A DNA stretch of 64,000 nt, from the NCBI GenBank assembly GCA_964509425.1, contig CAZDWZ010000015.1, positions 1 through 64,000 of the forward strand. The letters are read 5' to 3'. The DNA comes from CAZDWZ01 sp964509425. Lineage in GTDB: Bacteria > Bdellovibrionota_C > UBA2361 > SZUA-149 > CAZDWZ01. A model generated the notes under the pieces. It was given only the letters and a program-made list of their open reading frames with translations. It did not search any database and had not been told where the DNA came from. Every line of letters begins with the position of its first letter. Positions within the stretch are counted from its first letter, which is position 1. A program made the translations under genes and the position numbers. This document shows positions 57,879 to 64,000 of the stretch, piece after piece.

Positions 57879-58658
57879 TTAATGAGTATCGAAGATGCCG
57901 ATCTGGTAGGAGGAAGAACATCCACCGTCGGGAAGAGAATAGCGGGCTTGATAAATTTCCGAGAGCTTCAACAGCTCTCCACGCTGAAGTGGAGTTTTTC
58001 CTCGGGAGACAGCACCGCCCGTAAACCCGAGACAATGAATGCTCTTCAGGAAATCCTTGCCGGAGGCGTATCGCTCCTGAAACTGCTGCTCTCCTGCCCA
58101 ACCGATTGAAAATCCGCTGCCCTCAAGCGCTTCGCAAATGGAACGAAAGCTTCTGAAGGCAACCTTGCTTACCTTATCCGGAAAAAGCTCTGCTTTTAAT
58201 TCTCGTAATTCAATGAAGGTTTTTTCGAGTGGCAGAAGAAAGCAGAAGCGGCCACCTGGTTTCAATACATGTCGGAGGCGTCCGAGCAGCGGCTCGAGAG
58301 GCTCCATCCATTGCAAAGCGGAGCTGCTTACGATGAGGTCCGCAGGTTCCACGAACTCATAGTCGTGCACGTCGCTCAAATCCCAGCTAACCCGTCCGGT
58401 GGGGCAGCGCCTTTCAGCTCTTGAGAGCATTCCTTCAGAAAAATCAATCGCCGAGATAGAGGCTGAAGGAAACTGCTCGAGGAGTCCTTCCGTGAGGAAA
58501 CCACTACCGCAGCCGAGTTCGTAGATTTTTTTTATCGCGTCGGAACGCGTAAAGAGCGACAGCAACTGTGAAGCGAAGAGCTTCTGCACTCTTGCCGCCT
58601 GATCATAGTTGTCCGCTGATTTGGTGAAGCGCTTTTCTACTGAAGCTGTTTGGGTCAC
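57879..58658 (-). CDS. bioC: Malonyl-ACP O-methyltransferase, BioC-like
   Basis: Class I methyltransferase of 259 residues. The BioC start pattern V-x-K-R-F-x-K-S-A-x-x-Y-D-x-A-A-x-V-Q is present (VEKRFTKSADNYDQAARVQ), then motif I YELGCGSGFLTEGLLEQFP, AIDFSEGMLSRAERRCP and LIVSSSALQWMEPLEPLLGRLRHVLKPGG. The C-terminal part KDFLKSIHCLGFTGGAV also fits BioC. It starts biotin synthesis by masking malonyl-ACP as a methyl ester. No other bio genes adjoin in the window. The gene starts 20 bp before the next one (58676) ends. Confidence 0.82.
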   Translation of the reverse strand: MTQTASVEKRFTKSADNYDQAARVQKLFASQLLSLFTRSDAIKKIYELGCGSGFLTEGLLEQFPSASISAIDFSEGMLSRAERRCPTGRVSWDLSDVHDYEFVEPADLIVSSSALQWMEPLEPLLGRLRHVLKPGGRFCFLLPLEKTFIELRELKAELFPDKVSKVAFRSFRSICEALEGSGFSIGWAGEQQFQERYASGKDFLKSIHCLGFTGGAVSRGKTPLQRGELLKLSEIYQARYSLPDGGCSSSYQIGIFDTH

Positions 58659-58675
58659 GAGGGCTGAGGCGAGAA

Positions 58676-58930
58676 CTACGCGGATTTGAGTTTTTCTTGA
58701 AGCGCTTTCGTTGCTTCACGTTTCTTTCTAATTTCTGAAGCTTCACGCTCCTCATCTACGACCTTCAACTTTCCGTCTCGAATAAGCTGAAACATTCGGG
58801 TAATCTGAGCTCGCTCTTCTTGATCAATCCTCCCATCCGCGGAAATCGCATCGATGAACAAATCGTGTTCCTCCCGGGTCAACACCCCGTCCTCAATAAA
58901 TTGATCGAGCATTTCCTTAAGCGTGGGCAT
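58676..58930 (-). CDS. Small acidic helical protein
   Basis: About 84 residues from ATG 58930 (MPTLKEML); 58984 is also open. Two helical hairpins are likely: MLDQFIEDGVLTREEHDLFIDAISADGRIDQEERAQITRMF, in which DGRIDQEE resembles a degenerate EF-hand or TerB-like turn, then a charged tail of alternating E/R/K. No membrane span. It sits 17 bp upstream of the BioC-like gene on the same strand and is probably cotranscribed with it. Function unknown. Confidence 0.65.
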   Translation of the reverse strand: MPTLKEMLDQFIEDGVLTREEHDLFIDAISADGRIDQEERAQITRMFQLIRDGKLKVVDEEREASEIRKKREATKALQEKLKSA

Positions 58931-59128
58931 GGCTTCCTTGTGTTTCCAATACGATACCAGGGCCTGACTATTTTGTCGGATCAATACCTAAAAATATTGA
59001 CCTCGAAGCGCCAATCCAGCCTTTCCTGTTATGCTAAAATCTTGAAAATGTGTAGCTATTTCAGCTAAAAGGGCGGTAATTCTTCCCTCATGAGAATCTC
59101 ATCGGATAACAACACAGGACAGCGGAAC

Positions 59129-59764
59129 ATGCTGGAGCAAATAGAACTCTTGATTTTGGACTTGGACGGCACACTCGTCGACACCAAGGACGACATTACC
59201 TTTTCACTCAACAAAACCTTGCGGCATTATTCACTGGAACCGGTGAAGGCTGAGGTAGTTGCGGCTCACGTGGGCACCGGCATCACCCCCATCCTCAAGG
59301 AGAGGACGCCGGCTCACCTTTTTGCCACCGTCATGGAGACCTTCGAACAGACCTATCTCGAACATATCGCCGACTCCACGCGTCTATTTCCCGGATGGGA
59401 CGAGGTGTTCGCGGCATGCTCATCAAAGCGCTTGTATATTCTTACGAACAAGATCCAGATTTTCACCGATGCACTCATTGATGCTCTCGATATGAAGAGG
59501 CATTTTGTCACGGCATATGGCCGAGAGGCGTTTGCGGAGCGAAAGCCAAGCCCGCTGCCCGTGATAAGCATCATGAAGCAAGAGGAGACGCCTCCAGAGC
59601 GAACCCTGATGGTCGGAGACATGCCGGCCGATCTTCAATCCGGAAAAAATGCAGGGGCAAAAACTTGCGCCGCGCTCTTCGGCTACGGGAAAAAAGATGC
59701 CCTCCTCGAATTGCACCCGGATTACGTCATCGAGAAGCCGCTTGATCTTTTGAAACTGCCTTAA
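59129..59764 (+). CDS. HAD-superfamily phosphatase (phosphoglycolate phosphatase-like)
   Basis: HAD hydrolase of about 211 residues from ATG 59129 (MLEQIEL, the catalytic start); ATG 59090 adds 13 residues without a ribosome site. Motif I ILDLDGTLVDTKDD with the nucleophile Asp, motif II LYILTNK, motif III Lys in ERKPSP, and motif IV MVGDMPADLQSGKNAGAKTC. The cap is the alpha-helical C1 type of phosphoglycolate phosphatase or pyrophosphatase PpaX. Substrate not proven. It stands 15 bp before anmK on the same strand, so they are probably one transcript. Confidence 0.9.
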   Translation: MLEQIELLILDLDGTLVDTKDDITFSLNKTLRHYSLEPVKAEVVAAHVGTGITPILKERTPAHLFATVMETFEQTYLEHIADSTRLFPGWDEVFAACSSKRLYILTNKIQIFTDALIDALDMKRHFVTAYGREAFAERKPSPLPVISIMKQEETPPERTLMVGDMPADLQSGKNAGAKTCAALFGYGKKDALLELHPDYVIEKPLDLLKLP

Positions 59765-59779
59765 TCAAAAAGGTGTCCG

Positions 59780-60955
59780 ATGAATAAAATTCAACGACTC
59801 GAGAAAGTGCTCACAAAAAACTCCCGCCGTGTGATTGGACTCATGTCCGGGATGAGCATGGACGGAGTCGATCTGGCACTCGCCCATATCTCGGGGACCT
59901 ATCCCCGCCTCGAAGTGAGATTGGAGGATAGCTATTTCCTTCCCTATCCGCTTCAACTGAAAGAGGCGCTCAAAAAACTTCGGAACGGAGGCACGACAGG
60001 AGAAACTTCAGAGCTGAATTTCCGGGTAGCGGCTGAATTCGCCCGCTGCGTGAACCTCTTCCTCGAAGAAAGAAAGATGCCGCCCGATTCGATTGATGCC
60101 ATAGGCTCGCACGGGCAAACGGTGTTCCACCGGACCGGAGCCTCATCTGAGTTCCCGTCCACGCTGCAGATTGGCTCCGGAAGCGTCATTGCTCAGCTCA
60201 CGAATATTCTTACCGTTTCTAATTTTCGCGAACGAGATCTGGCCGCCGGAGGTGTCGGAGCACCGCTCGTGCCTCTGTTTGATTTCCTCCTCTTCCGGCG
60301 CGATGACGAGCCGGTGGCACTCAATAACTTGGGAAGTATCTCGAATGTCACGGTCGTAACTCCGAACCTCGACGATGTCCTCGCCTTCGACACGGGGCCC
60401 GCAAATATGCCGATCGATTTCTTCGCTGCGCTTCTTCCCGGAAACGCCGACGGCATAGATATGGATGGAAAACTATCCGCGCAGGGAAAAGTAATTGATG
60501 CGATGCTGCAGGACTTTCTGAAGAACCCTTTCTTCGCAAAGACTCCGCCAAAAGCTGCGGGTTTTGAAGAATTTGGTCCGCCGGTTCTTGAAGCGGTAAG
60601 AAGCCGGTTCAGCGGTCATGATCCAAAAGACCTGCTCCGAACCGGAGTCGAGTTCTCGGCAGTCACCATCAGCGATGCCTACAAAAACTTCGTGCTTCCA
60701 AAGTTTCCGAAGTTGCATTCGATAGTATTCACGGGCGGCGGAGCGAAAAACCCTACGCTGTTGAATCGCGTGCGAGAATTACTTCCAAATATCTCGATCG
60801 AATCGCTGGATACGAGCGACCGACGATTCTCCGATGCCAAGGAGGCGCTCGCTTTCGCGGTGCTGGCAAACGAAACTTTGAGCGGAAGGCCTGGGAACGT
60901 GAAGCAGGTGACGGGCGCTCGAGAGTCCGTGACACTCGGAGATATTTCGCTGTAA
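59780..60955 (+). CDS. anmK: Anhydro-N-acetylmuramic acid kinase AnmK
   Basis: Sugar kinase of 391 residues in the actin-like ATPase fold. Family marks are IGLMSGMSMDGVDLALAHI at the start, AIGSHGQTVFHR, NFRERDLAAGGVGAPLVPLFDFLLFR, LNNLGSISNVTVV, AFDTGPANMPID and FTGGGAKNPTLL. AnmK phosphorylates and opens 1,6-anhydroMurNAc, recycling peptidoglycan. The length is typical. It follows the HAD gene by 15 bp and is followed at once by a CACAGAG palindrome that may act as its terminator. Confidence 0.95.
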   Translation: MNKIQRLEKVLTKNSRRVIGLMSGMSMDGVDLALAHISGTYPRLEVRLEDSYFLPYPLQLKEALKKLRNGGTTGETSELNFRVAAEFARCVNLFLEERKMPPDSIDAIGSHGQTVFHRTGASSEFPSTLQIGSGSVIAQLTNILTVSNFRERDLAAGGVGAPLVPLFDFLLFRRDDEPVALNNLGSISNVTVVTPNLDDVLAFDTGPANMPIDFFAALLPGNADGIDMDGKLSAQGKVIDAMLQDFLKNPFFAKTPPKAAGFEEFGPPVLEAVRSRFSGHDPKDLLRTGVEFSAVTISDAYKNFVLPKFPKLHSIVFTGGGAKNPTLLNRVRELLPNISIESLDTSDRRFSDAKEALAFAVLANETLSGRPGNVKQVTGARESVTLGDISL

Positions 60956-60968
60956 AAACCACTCTTTG

Positions 60969-61050
60969 CCTCTGTGGTTCAACAGGAAGGCGGATCAGCG
61001 CGTCGTTACGACCTTGTTCGCGATACCTGTTGAACCACAGAGACACAGAG
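60969..61050. repeat. CACAGAG-family palindromic repeat, copy 5
   Basis: CCTCTGTGGTTCAACAGG (60969-60986) and CCTGTTGAACCACAGAG (61026-61042) are exact inverted copies of 17 bp, with a 39-bp loop, and then ACACAGAG. It is the best-preserved long-armed copy in the window. It lies 14 bp after anmK. Confidence 0.9.
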
Positions 61051-61093
61051 AAAACAGTAGTTAGCCTGATTCTGAATTTTCCAGGAGACACTC

Positions 61094-61396
61094 ATGCAAT
61101 TTGCAATTATCGCGTATGACGCCTCGGACGCAGAGGCCCTGAATCGCCGGCTCGCTGTGAGAACCGCGCACCTCGAGATGGGCGACGTTTATAAGGCAAA
61201 GGATCAGTTCCTCATGGCTGCGGCATTGTTAAACGACAACGAGCAAATGATGGGCTCGGTGATGATCGTCGATTTTCCTTCACGCGACGAGCTGGATGCT
61301 TGGCTGAAGGTGGAACCCTATGTCACGGGAAACGTCTGGGAGAAAATTCAGGTCATCCCCTGCCGTGTCGGACCGAGCTTTCTCCCGAAGAAGTAA
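61094..61396 (+). CDS. YciI-like protein
   Basis: Protein of 100 residues with the YCII fold: MQFAIIAYDASDAEALNRRLAVRTAHLEM, GSVMIVDFPSRDELDAWLKVEPYVTGNVWEKIQVIPCRV. The Arg-x-x-His pair in RTAHLE and the Asp in the D-x-P-Y-x-G-like region are the family's active-site candidates. YciI proteins are small dimeric enzymes of largely unknown activity. GGAGA stands 8 bp upstream. It is separate from anmK by a CACAGAG palindrome. Confidence 0.88.
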   Translation: MQFAIIAYDASDAEALNRRLAVRTAHLEMGDVYKAKDQFLMAAALLNDNEQMMGSVMIVDFPSRDELDAWLKVEPYVTGNVWEKIQVIPCRVGPSFLPKK

Positions 61397-61435
61397 CCGG
61401 ATCGGGCAAGGGAGTCTTCGCGAAACAAGCGAACC

Positions 61436-61894
61436 TCACCCGATCAGCGCTTTCGAGTTCACGTGGAAATAGAGAACTTGAAAGTCCTCACCCACTTCGA
61501 GCAATCGGAGCGTTATTAACGCGTCACCCGATTCAAACTCGCCACGGATCCTGTAGGTCAAAACTTTGCTGAAGCCGACGCTCGGAGTAACTCCAGCAAA
61601 AATATTAACAAGTTCCGGTTCTCCCAGCTTCTTGAGGCCGCCGAGTTTTTTGAACCAACCGAACATCTTCGTAAACTCCGCTTCCGAAGTACCTTTGAAT
61701 GCAGCAGGCGCCATGAATTTCTTCGCCACCTCGGGATCCCACAGGACCATCTCCGGAAGCGTTCGCATTACGTAAGGGACGGCGGTATTGGAATACTTAA
61801 TCCGCTGATATCGCCACCAACCGGCAAAACTCCCGGCGATCAGGAGTGCGATGAGCAGGATAACGCCTATACATTTGAGGAATTTTCTCAACAC
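61436..61894 (-). CDS. Signal-anchored protein of unknown function
   Basis: Protein of 152 residues with an N-terminal span (LKCIGVILLIALLIAGSFAGWW) and a small periplasmic domain. The domain has a KKFMAPAAFKGTSEAEFTKMF helix and a beta-rich end FESGDALITLRLLEVGEDFQVLYFHVNS, reminiscent of small secreted DUF domains of the NTF2-like kind. No motif gives an activity. It stands alone, convergent with the YciI-like gene. Confidence 0.7.
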   Translation of the reverse strand: MLRKFLKCIGVILLIALLIAGSFAGWWRYQRIKYSNTAVPYVMRTLPEMVLWDPEVAKKFMAPAAFKGTSEAEFTKMFGWFKKLGGLKKLGEPELVNIFAGVTPSVGFSKVLTYRIRGEFESGDALITLRLLEVGEDFQVLYFHVNSKALIG

Positions 61895-62050
61895 GCATCC
61901 AACTGTAGCTGAATGCGGTCTTTCACTTCAAGGCAATTTGACCGCGCCACCGACGACACACGCGCGTCAGACCTGCAAAAGCAGTGAAGCTGCGAGAATT
62001 AGACAATTGGCTCGTTGTCACCTGGCGGGAGGTGGATTCTCGCGACCCAA

Positions 62051-62085
62051 ATAAAAACGGGGCGGATGGAAATCACCCGCCCCGC
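62051..62085 (-). terminator. Terminator of hsp20
   Basis: Stem CGGGGCGG (62058-62065) and CCGCCCCG (62077-62084). On the minus strand the hairpin is followed by TTTTTATTT, the expected U-tail, 53 bp after the hsp20 stop. Confidence 0.75.
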
Positions 62086-62137
62086 CGCTATCGAGAGAGA
62101 CAAGACTCGATAACGCAGAGAACGTATCTCCGAAAGC

Positions 62138-62623
62138 TTAGCTAATCTGAATTTTTTTCAGCTTTGCCGCTTCCGATTTCTTAACCTTGATTCTCAAAAC
62201 TCCGTCTTGAGCCTTGGCCTCTACTCCCTCGGGATTGACATCCGCAGGAAATCGCAGAGCTCGTTCGAATTTGCCGTGGAAAGTTTCCTTCCGGTGGAGC
62301 TGCTTTTTCTGCTCCGTTTCTTCCCATTTTTTCTCGCCGCGAATTCGAAGCTCTCGTCCTTCAAGAGTCACTTCAACGGCTTCAGGTGAAACTCCCGGAA
62401 GCTCAGCCTCAACAACATAGTGATCATCCTCTTCCCAGATGTTCATAACCGGCATGAAACCCTGGCCATTCTGAGTTGCCGTCGACTCCGCCGGAGCGAG
62501 CGAACCGCCAAGAAGGGCGTCGCAAAGCTGAGAAAAATCTCCATACAAGCGCTCAAAAGGCACGAAACCTCTTGAAAATGAGCGCGATGGAAAAGATCGT
62601 GATGTTGCAAGTCCGTTATTCAT
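62138..62623 (-). CDS. Small heat-shock protein (Hsp20/alpha-crystallin)
   Basis: Holdase chaperone of 161 residues. The alpha-crystallin domain runs from about 52 to 150: MPVMNIWEEDDHYVVEAELPGVSPEAVEVTLEGRELRIRGEKK, with the A-x-x-x-x-G-v-L pattern realised as EGVEAKAQDGVLRIKVKKSEAA at the end. The family hallmark VLPxG is partly altered but the fold signature is clear. A good terminator follows. It is divergent from rnpB, which starts 206 bp away. Confidence 0.93.
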   Translation of the reverse strand: MNNGLATSRSFPSRSFSRGFVPFERLYGDFSQLCDALLGGSLAPAESTATQNGQGFMPVMNIWEEDDHYVVEAELPGVSPEAVEVTLEGRELRIRGEKKWEETEQKKQLHRKETFHGKFERALRFPADVNPEGVEAKAQDGVLRIKVKKSEAAKLKKIQIS

Positions 62624-62828
62624 AAATCCTCCTCATCTCAATAAAAACACATGCGGAAAGAATCCAGTCGGGAATAAAACTCAGGAGCACCCCGAATGTT
62701 TCTCTCTCACTGAAAAACAGATAAGCACGGTGTTTCTGCCTCGCAACTCTCTCTGAAAATTTTTTCATCACGCCTATAACACTCTTGTACTTCTTGACTT
62801 TTCTCCTCTTCCGGCGCACGTACTCGGC

Positions 62829-63256
62829 GCCGAAGATCTTCGGATGAACGCTGTTCTGCCTCGGTGGGAGCGCAAGCTTTCGCCGGGGTGAAAATAGAGG
62901 AAAGTCGGGACACCACAGAGTATGCCGGCTGTTAACCACAGCCTGGGGCGACCCAGAGAAAGTGCAACAGAAAGCAAACGGCCCTTCGCTCGTGAAAGCG
63001 AGAGGAAGAGCAAAGGTGAAACGGTGGAGTAAGAGCCCACCAGCGCCGGAGGAGACTTCGGCGGCTCGGTAAACCTCGGCAGGTGCAAGACCAAATAAGG
63101 GCACCGTGAACTCTTCGAAAGAAGTGCGTCCCGGAACTACTCGTTCCGAGAGTGCCCGGGTGTGTCGCTTAGATGAATGTTCATCGCGCTTGAATAGGTT
63201 CTTCGGAATCTCTTCAGGCGTACAGAATCCTGCTTACAGAGATCTTCGGCTTTTTC
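62829..63256 (+). ncRNA. rnpB: RNase P RNA (class A)
   Basis: RNase P catalytic RNA of about 422 nt. P1 pairs GCCGAAGATCT (62829-62839) with AGATCTTCGGC (63240-63250), followed by TTTTT. Conserved blocks occur in order: GAGGAAAGTC at about 62896, GAAAGTGCAACAGAAAGCAAAC (in parts; about 62957), GTGAAACGGTGGAGTAAGAG then CCCACCAGCG (about 63015-63045), GGTAAACC, GCAAGACCAAATA and TAGATGAATGTTCATCG near 63171. The reading frames that cover it on both strands are spurious. Confidence 0.92.
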
Positions 63257-63314
63257 GATTGTTTTATTCTTCGCAAGATTGCGCGCTGTCGAGATTTCGG
63301 CAGCGCTGCAGTGC

Positions 63315-63959
63315 TTACAACTGCCGCCGCCCTTGAATTGCGTGAGTAAGAGTCAGCTCGTCCGCGTATTCCAGATCACCGCCTTTCGGAATACCTTGCG
63401 CTATCCGGCTCACACGAACGGTCGTATGCTCGAGCGCCTGGGCAATGTAGAGTGCTGTTGCATCGCCTTCAACCGTCGTCCCCGTCGCGAGAATCACTTC
63501 CAAAATTTGAGCTTCAGGCGAGGCTTCGTGCTTTCCGTTCAGGCCCAGCCGCGCGAGAAGCTGCGGAAGTTTTGTTTGCTCGGGCTGAACTCCCCTCATC
63601 GGCGACCAAAGTCCATGCAACACATGATATCGTCCCCGATATCCTCCACTTCGCTCGATGGAGAGGACATCCGAGGGTTTTTCCACGACACAAATCGTCG
63701 TCGCATCACGTCCTGGCTCTTCGCAAATTGGACAACAATCGCCTTCTGACAGAGCAAAACATTCTCGGCAAAGCAGAGTCCGTTCTCTTGCTTCCAAGAT
63801 CGCTTCAGCGAGTGAGATGGAGACTGCGGGTGGCTTGCCGATGAGATGGTTCGCGAGGCGGATGGCGCTTTTCTCACCGACTGATGGAAGCTTAGTCAGC
63901 TCATGAATGAGTCGTTGGAGTGCCGGGGGGAAACCTTTCTTCGGGGAGGCTCTATACAT
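63315..63959 (-). CDS. recR: Recombination mediator RecR
   Basis: RecR of 214 residues. N-terminal HhH region (LTKLPSVGEKSAIRLANHLI), Cys4 zinc finger (CRECFALSEGDCCPICEEPGRD), Toprim domain (TICVVEKPSDVLSIERSGGYRG) with YHVLHGLWSPMRGVQPEQ, and a C-terminal Walker-like LEYADELTLTHAI. It acts with RecF/RecO to load RecA at gaps. Usually it is next to dnaX and ybaB; here those would be beyond the right edge. Start ATG 63959. Confidence 0.95.
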   Translation of the reverse strand: MYRASPKKGFPPALQRLIHELTKLPSVGEKSAIRLANHLIGKPPAVSISLAEAILEARERTLLCRECFALSEGDCCPICEEPGRDATTICVVEKPSDVLSIERSGGYRGRYHVLHGLWSPMRGVQPEQTKLPQLLARLGLNGKHEASPEAQILEVILATGTTVEGDATALYIAQALEHTTVRVSRIAQGIPKGGDLEYADELTLTHAIQGRRQL

Positions 63960-64000
63960 ACTTCCGGTTACTTTTCGTCAGGCTCAGCCATCCCGGGAAT

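Noticed and set aside
62616..63104. Minus-strand frame of 162 codons upstream of hsp20
   Set aside because: It is antisense to most of rnpB, whose conserved blocks and P1 helix are clear, and the protein has no recognisable features.
1..64000. tRNA genes and complete insertion sequences
   Set aside because: No cloverleaf with a T-arm GTTC core and acceptor pairing was seen in the intergenic DNA, and no transposase or integrase frame was found; a tRNA scan would be decisive.

Overview
The window is chromosomal DNA of a Gram-negative bacterium, probably an uncultured one known from a metagenome scaffold: there is a 100-N gap at 56454-56553. The signs are periplasmic lipoproteins, sigma-54, type IV pilin-like proteins, an imuA-imuB-dnaE2 mutasome, CreBCD and several Ser/Thr kinases. 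That mix is common in deltaproteobacterial lineages in the old, broad sense (Myxococcota, Bdellovibrionota and relatives), but no marker here fixes the phylum. The native composition is moderately GC-rich. There are no tRNA genes, CRISPR arrays or intact insertion sequences that I can see. RNase P RNA (rnpB) is present next to recR.

Layout. 0-7 kb: a MoxR-like AAA+ ATPase, a Ser/Thr kinase with TPRs, a minus-strand set that looks like an ion-driven stator pair (MotA-like plus a MotB-like coiled-coil protein) with a PEGA lipoprotein, and a hydrolase. 7-15.5 kb: a phosphoribosyltransferase, then a dedicated exosortase operon (VIT-domain substrate with a PEP-CTERM tail, exosortase, EpsI-like partner) followed directly by creD-creB-creC. 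Three TTCAC half-sites at exact 11-bp spacing (the known CreB cre-tag pattern) precede the exosortase operon, and a near-match precedes creD, so CreBC probably controls both. 15.5-20.6 kb: an AlgI/AlgJ-type polysaccharide O-acetylation pair, split and followed by short, compositionally foreign single-gene islands. 20.6-29.7 kb: acetyltransferase, solute-binding protein, a two-component pair and secreted repeat proteins. 29.8-32 kb: an oxidoreductase and a methyltransferase that flank the C-terminal stump of a type III polyketide synthase. 32-36 kb: two convergent Ser/Thr kinases and a membrane protein. 36-41 kb: a third foreign island with flanking inverted repeats, a pilin with a textbook sigma-54 promoter and upstream activator sites, an MFS exporter and a TrmB-like regulator. 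41-48 kb: a co-directional signalling module (CHASE3 hybrid kinase, CheR, CheB, hybrid kinase). 48-54 kb: imuA-imuB-dnaE2, with a palindromic operator upstream, two large hairpins inside the operon and a palindromic repeat inserted in frame in dnaE2. 54-64 kb: a GAF kinase, a second pilin next to the scaffold gap, a second solute-binding protein, BioC-like methyltransferase, HAD phosphatase, AnmK, YciI-like protein, Hsp20, rnpB and recR.

The strongest candidates for something new are the CreBC-linked exosortase/VIT system, the stator-like pair with an unusual periplasmic domain, the three single-gene GC-rich islands, and the CACAGAG palindromes that have entered dnaE2 in frame. All family calls come from reading motifs; no database search was run.
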